Part shown: positions 36,778 through 45,830 of the stretch, piece by piece
How the letters are laid out: each line of letters begins with the position of its first letter
Numbering within the stretch: position 1 is the first letter of the stretch
The notes under the pieces: generated by a model
Seen by the model: the letters and a program-made list of their open reading frames with translations, nothing else
What the model was told of the DNA's origin: nothing
The model's database searches: none
Made by a program: the position numbers and the translations under genes
Assembly (NCBI GenBank): GCA_963715455.1
Contig: OY970245.1
Coordinates: forward strand, 372,001-436,000
Source of the DNA: VRUE01 sp963715455
Lineage (GTDB): Bacteria; Actinomycetota; Thermoleophilia; Solirubrobacterales; 70-9
Reading direction: 5' to 3'
DNA: 64,000 nt

Positions 36778-38139
36778 TCAAGCGCCGCGGATTTTCTTGC
36801 GCAGGGCCTCCAATCGGCGGCCCAGCTCGGCCTCAAAGCCGCGATCGGTGGGGGCGTAGAAACGCAGGTTCTCCAGCCCCTCGGGCATCAGCTGCTGGTC
36901 GCTGACCCCGCCCGGCTCGTCGTGCGCGTAGCGGTAACCCTCGCCACGCCCGAGTTCCCTGGCGCCGGGATAGTGCGCGTCGCGCAAGTAGTCGGGCGGC
37001 GTCTTGGCGCCGTTGGCGCGCACCTCAGTGCGGGCGGCGGCGAGACCCTTGTAGGAGGCGTTCGACTTCGGCGCCAGCGCCAGGTAGACGGCGGCCTGGG
37101 CGAGGTTGAGCGCACACTCCGGCAGGCCCACCCGGTCAACCGCGCGAGCCGCGGCGTCGGCGACGAGCAGCGCCTGAGGGTCGGCGTTGCCGACGTCCTC
37201 GGAGGCGAGGATGACCATGCGGCGGGCGATGAAGCGCGGGTCCTCGCCCCCCTCCAGCATCACCGCCAGGTAGTAGAGCGAGGCGTCGACGTCGGAGCCG
37301 CGAGTCGCCTTGATCCAGGCGGAGACGAAGTCGTAGTGACGGTCGCCATCGCGGTCGTATTCGAGTGCCTTGCGCTGCAGCGCGTCCTCGATCGCGGCGA
37401 TGTCGACCGCATCCGACTTTGACCCACCTCCAGCGGGGTTAAAGTCGGATGCGCGCTCGACCGCCCGCTCCAGCGCCGATAGCGCGACGCGCGCGTCGCC
37501 ACCGCTGCGCTCGGAGAGCATCGCCAGAGCCGCGTCCTCTACCGGCGGCGGGTCCGCCAGGCCGCGCTCGGGATCGGCGAGCGCCCGGCGCAGCAGCTCC
37601 TCCACCTGCTCCGCATCCAACGGCTGCAGCTCATATATCTGGCACCTGGACAACAGCGCTGAGTTGACCTCGAAGTAGGGGTTCTCGGTGGTTGCCCCGA
37701 TCAGCGTCAGCAGGCCTTCCTCGACCGCCGGCAGCAGGGCGTCCTGCTGCGCCTTGTTGAAGCGATGGATCTCGTCGAGGAAGAGCACCGTCGGCCGCCC
37801 GTTTGCCCGGCGCCGCTCCCGCGCCCGCTCGATCACCGCGCGGATCTCGGCCCGGCCCGCGTTGACCGCCGACTCCTCCTCGAAGGCCCCTTCGGCTCCC
37901 GCCGCAGCGATCCGTGCCAGCGTCGTCTTCCCAGCCCCCGGCGGCCCGTAGAGGATCGCGCTGTGCGGGTGCCCGCTCTCGATCGCCGTACGAAGAGCGG
38001 AACCGGGCCCGAGCACGTGACCTTGCCCCACAAGCTCATCCAAGCTCCGCGGCCGCATCCGCACAGCCAGAGGCGCATCGGCTGCTGGAACCGCAACGGC
38101 GTCGCGAGCGTCGCCTGTGTCAAACAGTCGATCGGGCAC
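36778..38139 (-). CDS. rarA: Replication-associated recombination protein A (AAA+ ATPase)
   Basis: About 453 aa from a GTG at 38139. RarA/MgsA acts at stalled forks with the clamp-loader-like AAA+ fold. LDELVGQGHVLGPGSALR, Walker A YGPPGAGKTTLARI, Walker B LFLDEIHRFN and sensor ATTENPYFEVN are all present. The C-terminal half (DFVSAWIKATRGSDVDAS, DPRFIARRMVILASEDVGNADP) is standard. Between the lid domain and the C-terminal domain, 16 residues (ASDFNPAGGGSKSDAV) are encoded by a palindrome that also appears after fumC. The frame stays open through it. Confidence 0.94.
   Translation of the reverse strand: MPDRLFDTGDARDAVAVPAADAPLAVRMRPRSLDELVGQGHVLGPGSALRTAIESGHPHSAILYGPPGAGKTTLARIAAAGAEGAFEEESAVNAGRAEIRAVIERARERRRANGRPTVLFLDEIHRFNKAQQDALLPAVEEGLLTLIGATTENPYFEVNSALLSRCQIYELQPLDAEQVEELLRRALADPERGLADPPPVEDAALAMLSERSGGDARVALSALERAVERASDFNPAGGGSKSDAVDIAAIEDALQRKALEYDRDGDRHYDFVSAWIKATRGSDVDASLYYLAVMLEGGEDPRFIARRMVILASEDVGNADPQALLVADAAARAVDRVGLPECALNLAQAAVYLALAPKSNASYKGLAAARTEVRANGAKTPPDYLRDAHYPGARELGRGEGYRYAHDEPGGVSDQQLMPEGLENLRFYAPTDRGFEAELGRRLEALRKKIRGA
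37408..37453. repeat. Family B palindromic mini-element inside rarA
   Basis: CGCATCCGACTTTGACCC and GGGTTAAAGTCGGATGCG arms with a loop of CACCTCCAGCG-type sequence; 46 bp. The centre (CTCCAG) and arms correspond to the copy at 22001-22048. It encodes a glycine/serine-rich linker in RarA. Confidence 0.78.
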
Positions 38140-38173
38140 AACGGCTGAGTATGAGGCCTCCTTACTGAGACGG

Positions 38174-38202
38174 TTGAGACGAAATTCGTTTTTCTGTACC
38201 GT
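38174..38202 (+). promoter_or_regulatory. Probable sigma-A-type promoter for the DUF2236 gene
   Basis: TTGAGA (38174-38179), a 17-nt spacer and TACCGT (38197-38202). The start codon lies 6 nt further on, so the transcript would be leaderless or nearly so. Confidence 0.45.
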
Positions 38203-38208
38203 CAGCCC

Positions 38209-39108
38209 ATGGCCGAAACCGTTTTGCCCCACCCCGACGAAGTCCCCGAGCTGATCGCCAGGCCCGGCTCAACCATCTGGCGCTACGCCGGCGACGCCCG
38301 CCTGATCGGCACTGGCGCCTACGCGATCCTGCTGCAAGTCGGCCACCCCACAGTCGGCGCCGGGGTGAGCGAGCACTCGGACTTTCGCGCCGATCCTTGG
38401 GGCCGGCTGCTGCGCACGCTCGATTACTCCTACGTGATGACCTACGGCGGCCCTGCCCTGGCCGGCGAGATGGGGCAGCGCATCCGCGAGATGCACAAGC
38501 ACATCAAGGGCGTCAAGCCCGACGGCGAGCACTACCACGCGCTCGAGCCCGAGGCCTACGCCTGGGTCCACGCCACCTTGGCCGACTCGATCGTGCGCGG
38601 CCACGAGCTGCTCGGCAAACCGATCCCCGCCGATGAGCTCGAGGGCTTCTACGCCGACTGGCGACGCGCCGGGCGCCTGATCGGCGTGCGGGAACGCGAC
38701 CTGCCGGAGAGCTGGGCGGACTTCGGCGAGTACTTCGAGTGCATGGAAGCGAAGCTCGAGCGCACCGCAGCGGTCGATGAAGTGCTGGAGTCGCTCGAGA
38801 ACCCCGGTCGTCCGCCGGCGCCCTTCCTGCCCGCCGCGGCGTGGCGGCTGGCACTCTTTCCGGCTACGCACTCGACCTTGCTGGTCACCGCCGGGATGCT
38901 CTCGCCGCGACTGCGCGAGCGCTTCGGAATCCGCTGGACACGTGCCTCGCGACGCCAGCTGCAGGTTCTGGCCGCCACCTCGCGAGCGTCGACACCTTTC
39001 CTGCCGCGCTCACTGCGCAATGTCGGCCCCAGCTACCTGCGCTGGCGCCGCGAGGCGATCGCCCGTGGCGACGCCGCTTCCCCATCGCGCATCCCGGTCG
39101 CCGCATAG
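38209..39108 (+). CDS. MpaB/DUF2236 family oxygenase-like protein
   Basis: 299 aa, no signal peptide. LIGTGAYAILLQVGHPTVGAGVSEHSDF carries the conserved His and Arg-rich pattern of DUF2236, whose members include the latex-clearing protein and the MpaB oxygenase, with a b-type heme. An additional His cluster is EMHKHIKG. The TetR gene begins on the last base of the stop codon, so the two form an operon, and the regulator may respond to this enzyme's substrate. Confidence 0.83.
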   Translation: MAETVLPHPDEVPELIARPGSTIWRYAGDARLIGTGAYAILLQVGHPTVGAGVSEHSDFRADPWGRLLRTLDYSYVMTYGGPALAGEMGQRIREMHKHIKGVKPDGEHYHALEPEAYAWVHATLADSIVRGHELLGKPIPADELEGFYADWRRAGRLIGVRERDLPESWADFGEYFECMEAKLERTAAVDEVLESLENPGRPPAPFLPAAAWRLALFPATHSTLLVTAGMLSPRLRERFGIRWTRASRRQLQVLAATSRASTPFLPRSLRNVGPSYLRWRREAIARGDAASPSRIPVAA

Positions 39109-39737
39109 TGGCGGTCAAGCCCCTCACGCTGCTCACCCACGCGGTTGGCTCCGAAGCGCAACCACCCGATGATGAGACCAGCAATCGCATCCTCGACGCT
39201 GCCCTCGAGTTAGCGGCTGCGTCCGGCGTTCAACACCTGACGATGGACGCGGTGGCGCGCCGAGCCCACGTCGGGCGGATGACGGTCTACCGGCGCTTTG
39301 ACGACAAGCAGGCCCTGGTTGCTGCGCTGGGCGCGCGCGAGGGAAGCCGCTGCCTCGCAGAGCTCGACTCCGCAGCCCTGCCCGATGCGCCGATCGCCGA
39401 GCAGGTGGCGGCGGGCTTCCGCGCCAGCCTGCGCCTCGCCCGCGAGCATCCGCTGCTCAGCCGGCTTGCCCGACTCGAGCCGGAGTCGATGCTCGGCGCC
39501 CTCACCGAGGATGGCGGCGCGCTCTTCGCCCTCGCCCGCAACTACCTGGCCGAGCGCCTACGAGAGGCCCAGCGGGCCGGTGTGCTGGGCCCGGTCGAGG
39601 TCGACGAGGCTGCCGAGCTGCTGGTCCGTCTCGCGATCAGCTTCGTGCTGATCCCGGAGAGCGTCCTGCCACTCGAGGACGAAGACCGAGTGGAGCAGGT
39701 CGCACGCCAACTCCTGGCACCGATCCTCGAAGGCTAA
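39108..39737 (+). CDS. TetR/AcrR family transcriptional regulator
   Basis: 209 aa from a GTG that overlaps the previous stop (TAGTG). N-terminal HTH: ILDAALELAAASGVQHLTMD, then VARRAHVGRMTVYRRFDDKQALV. The ligand-binding half is helical with LARLEPESMLGALTED. It probably represses the DUF2236 gene and/or the aldehyde dehydrogenase gene that follows. Longer starts upstream read only through the DUF2236 gene. Confidence 0.88.
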   Translation: MAVKPLTLLTHAVGSEAQPPDDETSNRILDAALELAAASGVQHLTMDAVARRAHVGRMTVYRRFDDKQALVAALGAREGSRCLAELDSAALPDAPIAEQVAAGFRASLRLAREHPLLSRLARLEPESMLGALTEDGGALFALARNYLAERLREAQRAGVLGPVEVDEAAELLVRLAISFVLIPESVLPLEDEDRVEQVARQLLAPILEG

Positions 39738-39741
39738 GCAT

Positions 39742-39760
39742 GGCCGGGAAAACCCGGCCA
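39742..39760 (+). terminator. Compact GC hairpin after the TetR gene
   Basis: GGCCGGG and CCCGGCC around AAAA, just after the TetR stop. It is followed at 39767-39772 by TACAAT, a good -10 box, 8 nt before the aldehyde dehydrogenase ATG. The hairpin may end the upstream transcript or act as an operator. Confidence 0.5.
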
Positions 39761-39781
39761 GAGCGCCTACAATCGACGACC

Positions 39782-41380
39782 ATGGAGAGCGCCACGCAGT
39801 CCCCCCCAGTCCCGTCAACCCTCGAGTCCTTCAACCCCGCCACCGGAGAGTTGGTCGGCTCGGTCGCGACGATCACCCCGGACGAAGTCCAATCCGTGGT
39901 CGACGACGTCGCCCGCATCCAGCCCGCCTGGGCCGAGCTGAGCCTGCAGGACCGTGGCCGCTACATGCGCCGCGCCGCAGACGCGCTGCTCGACGACATC
40001 GATGAGATCGCCGAGCTGCTCGTCCAGGAGCAGGGCAAGCCGCGGGCCGAGGCCTACACGATGGAGCTGCTGCCCACGGTCGACGCCCTGCACTGGTGCG
40101 CCAAGGCCGGGCCGAAGATCCTCGCCGACGAGAAGGTGCGCATGAGCCAAGCCTTCCTGGCCAGCAAGAAAGGGCGCTTCTCCTACGAGCCGATCGGCGT
40201 CGTCGGCGTGATCGCACCCTGGAACTACCCCTGGTCGATCCCCTTCGGCGAGGTGGCGATCGCGCTGATGGCCGGCAACGGGGTGGTGCTCAAGCCGGCC
40301 AGCCTGACCCCGCTGCTCGGCGAGGCGATCCGCCGCGTCTTCGAGAAGGGCGGCCTGCCCGAGGGCCTGATTCGCGTCGTCCACGGCGGCGGCGCGGTCG
40401 GCGACGCGCTGGCCCGCTCAAGCGTCGGCAAGGTCTTCTTCACCGGCTCGGTCGAGGTCGGCCGTAAGGTCGGTGAGGTCTGCGCCCAACAGCTCAAGGG
40501 CTCAGTGCTCGAGCTGGGCGGTAAGGACCCGATGATCGTCTGCGCCGACGCTGACCTGCCCAACGCGATCTCCGGCGCCGTCTGGGGCGGCTTTGCCAAT
40601 GCCGGCCAGACCTGCTCGGGGATCGAGCGGGTCTACGTCGTCAAGGAGGTCGCCGACCGCTTCGTCGAAGGCGTCGCCCGCGAGACCGAGCGGCTGCGCC
40701 TCGGCGACCCGCTGCAGTGGGAGACCGAGATCGGCCCGATGACCTCGGCCGGCCAGTACGAGATCGTCGTCGACTTGATCGAGGACGCGGTCGCCTCCGG
40801 AGCGACCAAGCTCTGCGGCGGTCCGACCGAGGTCGCTGGCCTCTCCGGCAAGTTCGTCGCCCCCACCGTGCTCACCGGAGTGACGCACGAGATGCGCATC
40901 ATGAAGGAGGAGATCTTCGGCCCGGTGCTGCCGATCGTCGTCGTCGACTCCGAGCAGGAGGCGATCGAGCTGGCCAACGACTCCGAGTTCGGCCTCGGCG
41001 CCTCGGTCTGGACCAAGGACCGCCAGAAGGGCGAGCGCATCGCCCGCCGCATCGAGTCGGGCATGGTCTGGGTCAACGACCACTCCTTCAGCCACGGCGC
41101 CTGCCAGTGCGCCTGGGGCGGCGTCAAGGACTCCGGCGTCGGCCGCTCGCACTCGAAATTCGGCTTCTACGAGTGCGTCAACGTGAAGATGAACGCCTGG
41201 GAGCCGGGCCTAACCCGCGACTTCTGGTGGCATCCCTACGACCGCACGCTGGGCGAAGCGGTGCAGGCCTCGGCCAAGCTGCTCTACGGCAAAGGGGCGG
41301 TCCGGACCAAGGCCCTGCGCGAGGGCATCGGCCCGCTGCTCAAGGTGGGCCGGCGCACCCTGCGCAAGCGCGGCGGCTGA
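39782..41380 (+). CDS. Aldehyde dehydrogenase (succinate-semialdehyde-dehydrogenase-like)
   Basis: 532 aa from MESATQSPP. ALDH landmarks: oxyanion Asn in APWNYPWSIP, cofactor GSVEVGRKVG, Glu in LELGGKDPM, catalytic Cys in GQTCSGIERV, and EEIFGPVLP. The C-terminal 60 aa (FWWHPYDRTLGEAVQASAKLLY) is an extension found in a subset of actinobacterial and plant-type ALDHs. I chose this ATG because TACAAT lies 8 nt upstream, implying a leaderless message; an ATG at 39740 would put that promoter inside the gene. Confidence 0.9.
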   Translation: MESATQSPPVPSTLESFNPATGELVGSVATITPDEVQSVVDDVARIQPAWAELSLQDRGRYMRRAADALLDDIDEIAELLVQEQGKPRAEAYTMELLPTVDALHWCAKAGPKILADEKVRMSQAFLASKKGRFSYEPIGVVGVIAPWNYPWSIPFGEVAIALMAGNGVVLKPASLTPLLGEAIRRVFEKGGLPEGLIRVVHGGGAVGDALARSSVGKVFFTGSVEVGRKVGEVCAQQLKGSVLELGGKDPMIVCADADLPNAISGAVWGGFANAGQTCSGIERVYVVKEVADRFVEGVARETERLRLGDPLQWETEIGPMTSAGQYEIVVDLIEDAVASGATKLCGGPTEVAGLSGKFVAPTVLTGVTHEMRIMKEEIFGPVLPIVVVDSEQEAIELANDSEFGLGASVWTKDRQKGERIARRIESGMVWVNDHSFSHGACQCAWGGVKDSGVGRSHSKFGFYECVNVKMNAWEPGLTRDFWWHPYDRTLGEAVQASAKLLYGKGAVRTKALREGIGPLLKVGRRTLRKRGG

Positions 41381-41398
41381 CTCGGCTCCCACCGTCAG

Positions 41399-42658
41399 CT
41401 AAGAAGTGATGAGCTGCTCGAGCTCGAATAGGCCCTCGGCCTCGAGCTGGCGCAGGCGCTCATAGTCGGCCTGCAGCCGCTCGCGATCGGGGTCGACCAG
41501 GTAGACCATGCCGGGGCAGGAGAAGAGGTCGACCGTGCGCAGCAGGTCGTCGCCCGACTCGAGCATCGCGATCGAGCCGGCGTAGGAGGGCAGCGCCTCG
41601 AGCTGGCGCAGGCCCTCGGCAGAGACGATCTTGCCCTCGTACTGGGAGATCAGCATCACGCAGTAGGCAGCCGCCTGCAGCGCGTAGGGCTGGCTGGCGC
41701 GGCGCGCCACCGACGCCGGGTCGAGGTAGGCCTCGGCGGTCACCGTCGGATGGCTCGGCGTGCAGCGGTCGATCACGTCGTCGCGCACCGAGCCGTGCAT
41801 GCGCGCCCCCGACTCGACCAGCACGGGGCCGTCGGCGGTCAGCATCACCTCGGTGTGGGCGGGGCCGAAGCGGATGCCGAGCGCGTCGAGCACTGCTTCC
41901 ACGTAGGGCGCGACCTGGTCCTGGTTATCGCCGTGGCGGGGCTGCAGCTCCTCGTAGTCGTAGACCAAGTTGCCCTCGATGCGCCGCTTGTTGTCCTGCC
42001 AGATCTCCGAGATGTGGTGGGTGCCCTCCCAGCTGATCGAGTTGCAGAAGAGCTGCGTGCCGCGCAGCATCTCCTGGACGAGCAGCTCGCTGTTGGCCCC
42101 TCGCAGAGCGTTGGGCTTGCCGAGGATCGCGGCGAAGGCGGCCTCGACCGCGGCCGGGTCCTCGCAGAGCGTGACGCCATCGGTGCCGGCGCTGTCGAGC
42201 GGCTTGACGACGACCGGCCACTGGTCGCGCTCGCGCGCCCAGGCCGCCGCTGCCGCCGGGTCGGCGGTCTTCAGCTCCTCGACCGCCCGCAGTCCGGCCT
42301 CGCGCAGCGCTGCCGCCATCGCATACTTGTTGCGCCGTGCCAAGCTCAGCCCCGTGCCGTTGGAGGGCAGGCCGAGCCCCTCGCTGAGCGCGTCGGCAAC
42401 CGGCACCCCGGGCTCGGAGCCGACGACGACGAAGGCCGGGTCGAGGGGCGCGAGCTTGCCCAGCGTCTTCTCGAGGTTGCCGTCGTGGACGATGTTGGTG
42501 GCGAAGTCCTCAGGGCGGAAGGAGCGCAGGTAGAAGTACGGCATCCGCGCAGCGCTCTGCACATGGACGACCTTCAAGCCAGCGGCAGCAAAGCGCGGCG
42601 CCAATTTCGCCCCGGTCGAGTAGGCGTCGACGACAACCGCCGTCCGTGCCTCGGTCAT
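41399..42658 (-). CDS. ATP-grasp domain protein
   Basis: 419 aa. The ATP-grasp fold is visible from VVVKPLDSAGTDGVTLCED (nucleotide loop) through LLVQEMLRGTQ to VLVESGARMHGSVRDD (metal ligands). The N-terminal preATP-grasp region starts AVVVDAYSTGAKLAP. The overall form is like L-amino-acid ligases and BtrJ-type enzymes that join a carboxylate to an amine. Overlaps the upstream methyltransferase by 4 bp (ATGA), so a two-gene biosynthetic unit. The product is unknown. Confidence 0.82.
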   Translation of the reverse strand: MTEARTAVVVDAYSTGAKLAPRFAAAGLKVVHVQSAARMPYFYLRSFRPEDFATNIVHDGNLEKTLGKLAPLDPAFVVVGSEPGVPVADALSEGLGLPSNGTGLSLARRNKYAMAAALREAGLRAVEELKTADPAAAAAWARERDQWPVVVKPLDSAGTDGVTLCEDPAAVEAAFAAILGKPNALRGANSELLVQEMLRGTQLFCNSISWEGTHHISEIWQDNKRRIEGNLVYDYEELQPRHGDNQDQVAPYVEAVLDALGIRFGPAHTEVMLTADGPVLVESGARMHGSVRDDVIDRCTPSHPTVTAEAYLDPASVARRASQPYALQAAAYCVMLISQYEGKIVSAEGLRQLEALPSYAGSIAMLESGDDLLRTVDLFSCPGMVYLVDPDRERLQADYERLRQLEAEGLFELEQLITS

Positions 42659-43389
42659 GCCGTGGCCACGAGCACGAGGCGATCCTCGGGCCGCTTGGGA
42701 CCGCGTTCGAAGTCGCCGTAGCGCTCGATGTCGCGGAAGCCGGCCTCGCGGACCATCTGCTCCAAGTCCTCGGCCTCGTACATCCGGATATTGGAGTCCA
42801 TCTCTTCGCCGTCGAGCTCGTAGTGGACGCAGAGCATGCCGGTGGAGAAGTCAACGTCGAGCGTCTCGACGACGCCGTTGGTCTCGCGCACGACTACGCC
42901 CTCGTCGGTTTTCAGCCGGAAGCGCGAGCGCTCCAGGTCAGAGAGCTGCATGACCAGCCGCCCACCCGGCAACAGCGCCCGGTGGAAGGCCGCGAGCATC
43001 GTCCGGTCCTCGGCCACCGTCTCTCCGTAGCCGTAGCTCGAGTACATACTGACCAGGGCATCGAACGGGGCGAGGCCCTCGGGCAGCGGCTGCAGGAGGT
43101 TGGCGACTACGTAGGCGGGGCCGGGGCAGCGGCGTTCGGCCTCGGCGATCGCAGCCGGGGAGATGTCGACGCCCACCGCCTCGCAGCCGCGCTCCATCAG
43201 CGCCGCGGCGAAACGGCCGAAGCCACAGCCGGCGTCGAGCACCTTCGCGCCCGGGCGCAGGCCGAGCAGCTCGACCACCGCGGCGGCATCCTCGACGGTC
43301 GTGTCGTAGCTGCCCAGCTGCTCGGCGACGCGCATGAAGAGCGGCCCGTAGTTGTCGGTCTCGTTGAGCAGGGGTGCCCGATCACTCAC
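42655..43389 (-). CDS. Class I SAM-dependent methyltransferase
   Basis: About 244 aa from a GTG at 43389 (VSDRAPLLNETDNYG); longer starts read through the intergenic region. VLDAGCGFGRFAAALME, GVDISPAAI, FDALVSMYSSYGYG and LLPGGRLVMQL are the methyltransferase motifs. The C-terminal half is a beta-rich insert. Coupled with the ATP-grasp gene downstream. Possibly methylates the ligase's substrate or product. Confidence 0.84.
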   Translation of the reverse strand: MSDRAPLLNETDNYGPLFMRVAEQLGSYDTTVEDAAAVVELLGLRPGAKVLDAGCGFGRFAAALMERGCEAVGVDISPAAIAEAERRCPGPAYVVANLLQPLPEGLAPFDALVSMYSSYGYGETVAEDRTMLAAFHRALLPGGRLVMQLSDLERSRFRLKTDEGVVVRETNGVVETLDVDFSTGMLCVHYELDGEEMDSNIRMYEAEDLEQMVREAGFRDIERYGDFERGPKRPEDRLVLVATA

Positions 43390-43478
43390 AACTTCCAAAG
43401 CGTACCTGCCAGGTACCGCTCGCGCGAACCTCGCCCTGGCGAGGTATGGGAGGGTGCCGGAACCCGTCCTCACCAGCG

Positions 43479-44137
<659 letters not shown>

Positions 44138-44141
<4 letters not shown>

Positions 44142-44818
44142 CCCCGTCGCGCCAGGCCTTCGCCACGCTGCTCGGCAAGGACCTGCGGGCCGAGCTGCGC
44201 ACCTGGCAGTCACTGCCGGCGATGGCGATCTTCGCGATCACCACCTTCGTCATCTTTCGCTTCGGCCTCGACCGCACCAACCTTTCCGGCAGCCTCGCCT
44301 CGGGCGTGCTCTGGACGACGCTGCTCTTCGCCGCCCTGCTCGGCGTCAACCGGCTCTTCGTCGCCGAGCGCGAGGAGGGTGGCTTCGACGCGATCCGCCT
44401 GGCGCCGATCGACCGCAGCGTGCTCTTCGCCGCCAAGGCGGCAGCGCTCTTCATATATCTAGTGGCGCTGGAGCTGATCGTCGTGCCGGTCTTCGCGATC
44501 TTCTTCCTCGACTCGGCCGCGCCGCTGGCGCCGCTGGCCGCCGTGCTCTTGCTCGCCGACCTCGGCATCGCCGCCACCGGCACGCTGATCTCCTCGATGG
44601 CGGTCCACTCGCGCGCCCGTGACCTGCTCGGCCCGCTTGTCCTGCTGCCGCTCGTCGTGCCGTTGATGATCGCCGCGACGGGCGCCTCAGAGCCGCTGCT
44701 TGAGCTGGGCGGTCCCGCCTACGAGCGCTTCGGCACCTGGCTGGCGGTGCTCTCCCTATACGATCTGATCTTCCTCCTGGTCGGCTACGCAGTCTTCGAC
44801 TTTCTCCTAGAGGACTAG
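44138..44818 (+). CDS. ccmB: Heme exporter protein CcmB
   Basis: 226 aa from a GTG, with six membrane segments. FATLLGKDLRAELRTWQSLPAM and RLFVAEREEGGFDAIRLAPIDR are characteristic of CcmB cytoplasmic loops. It forms the channel part of the CcmAB complex in the cytoplasmic membrane. Confidence 0.92.
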
Positions 44819-44849
44819 GGGGCGCGCCGCTCCCCATCGCGAGAAACGC

Positions 44850-45572
44850 ATGTACGGCAAAGGACTGAGACCCCTCTCGATCGCGACCGTCGTGGCGATT
44901 GCCGCAGCGCTCTCGCTCGTCTTCTTCTACGCACCGCTCGACGCCGACCAGGGCTTCATCCAGAAGATCTTCTATCTGCACGTGCCGCTGGCGATCGTTG
45001 CCCTCTGCGGCTTTGTCGTCGGCGGGGTCTTCGCCGTGCTCCACTTGCGCAGCGGCGAGCGACGTTGGGACGCCTACTCCTACGTCGCCATCCACATGTC
45101 GGTGATCTTCGGCGTCGCCGTGCTGATCACCGGCTCGATTTGGGCCAAGGCCTCCTGGGGGCACTGGTGGGTCTGGGACGAGCCGACCCTGGTCAGCTTC
45201 CTGATCGTCTTCCTCATGTACGCGACCTACTACCCATTCCGCTACGCGATCGAGGACCCCGAGCGCCAGGCGCGCTACGCCTCGGTCTTCGCCGTCACCG
45301 CCGGGGCCTTCGTGCCGCTCAACTTCATGGCCGTGCGGATGGCCGAGAGCCTCGTCCATCCCCGCACCTTCGCCACCGCCAACGGCGGCCTGCCCGGCGA
45401 GATGATGTTCACCTTCCTCGTCTCGCTGCTGGCGATGGGTCTGCTCTGGGTGACGCTGGTCAAGCTCGAGTTGACCGCGAAGAGCGCCTCCGGGCAGCTC
45501 AAGCGCCTGCGCCGCGCGCTCGACGCGCCGGCGCCCGGTGCCGGTTCACGCATCGCCCCGGAGGTGAGCTAG
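44850..45572 (+). CDS. ccmC: Cytochrome c assembly protein CcmC
   Basis: 240 aa with six membrane segments and the tryptophan-rich heme-handling motif WGHWWVWDEP. Conserved His in YLHVPLA and AIHMSV flank it, as in CcmC. It loads heme onto CcmE on the outer face. It begins 31 bp after ccmB. Confidence 0.94.
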   Translation: MYGKGLRPLSIATVVAIAAALSLVFFYAPLDADQGFIQKIFYLHVPLAIVALCGFVVGGVFAVLHLRSGERRWDAYSYVAIHMSVIFGVAVLITGSIWAKASWGHWWVWDEPTLVSFLIVFLMYATYYPFRYAIEDPERQARYASVFAVTAGAFVPLNFMAVRMAESLVHPRTFATANGGLPGEMMFTFLVSLLAMGLLWVTLVKLELTAKSASGQLKRLRRALDAPAPGAGSRIAPEVS

Positions 45573-45830
45573 GTGGACTTCCTGCCGATCGCCGCGCCCG
45601 CTCTGCCACTCGACGAGGCAGGCAAGTACGTCGCCGGCGCCTACGTCGTCTTCCTCGTCCTGGTGCTGGTCTACGTCTCGATCATGGCGGCGAAACTGCA
45701 GCGCATCGAGCGTGAGCTGCGCGAGTTGGCCGGCTTTGCCGAGCATCGGGCAAACGGGGGGACGGCCGCCCCCGGACGCGGAAGCGAGGAGACGGATGCG
45801 GATCGCGAGGAGGTGAGCGCCGATGTCTGA
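45573..45830 (+). CDS. ccmD: CcmD-like small membrane protein
   Basis: 85 aa from a GTG placed immediately after the ccmC stop. One membrane segment (YVAGAYVVFLVLVLVYVSIM) followed by a basic helix AAKLQRIERELREL, the CcmD layout. CcmD stabilises the CcmABC-CcmE complex. The tail is acidic and overlaps the hemA start by 8 bp. Symbol by position and topology. Confidence 0.75.
   Translation: MDFLPIAAPALPLDEAGKYVAGAYVVFLVLVLVYVSIMAAKLQRIERELRELAGFAEHRANGGTAAPGRGSEETDADREEVSADV

Noticed and set aside
43374..43478. N-terminal extension of CcmA
   Set aside because: The extra 35 codons overlap the divergent methyltransferase start region and do not look like protein; the ATG at 43479 gives normal CcmA length.
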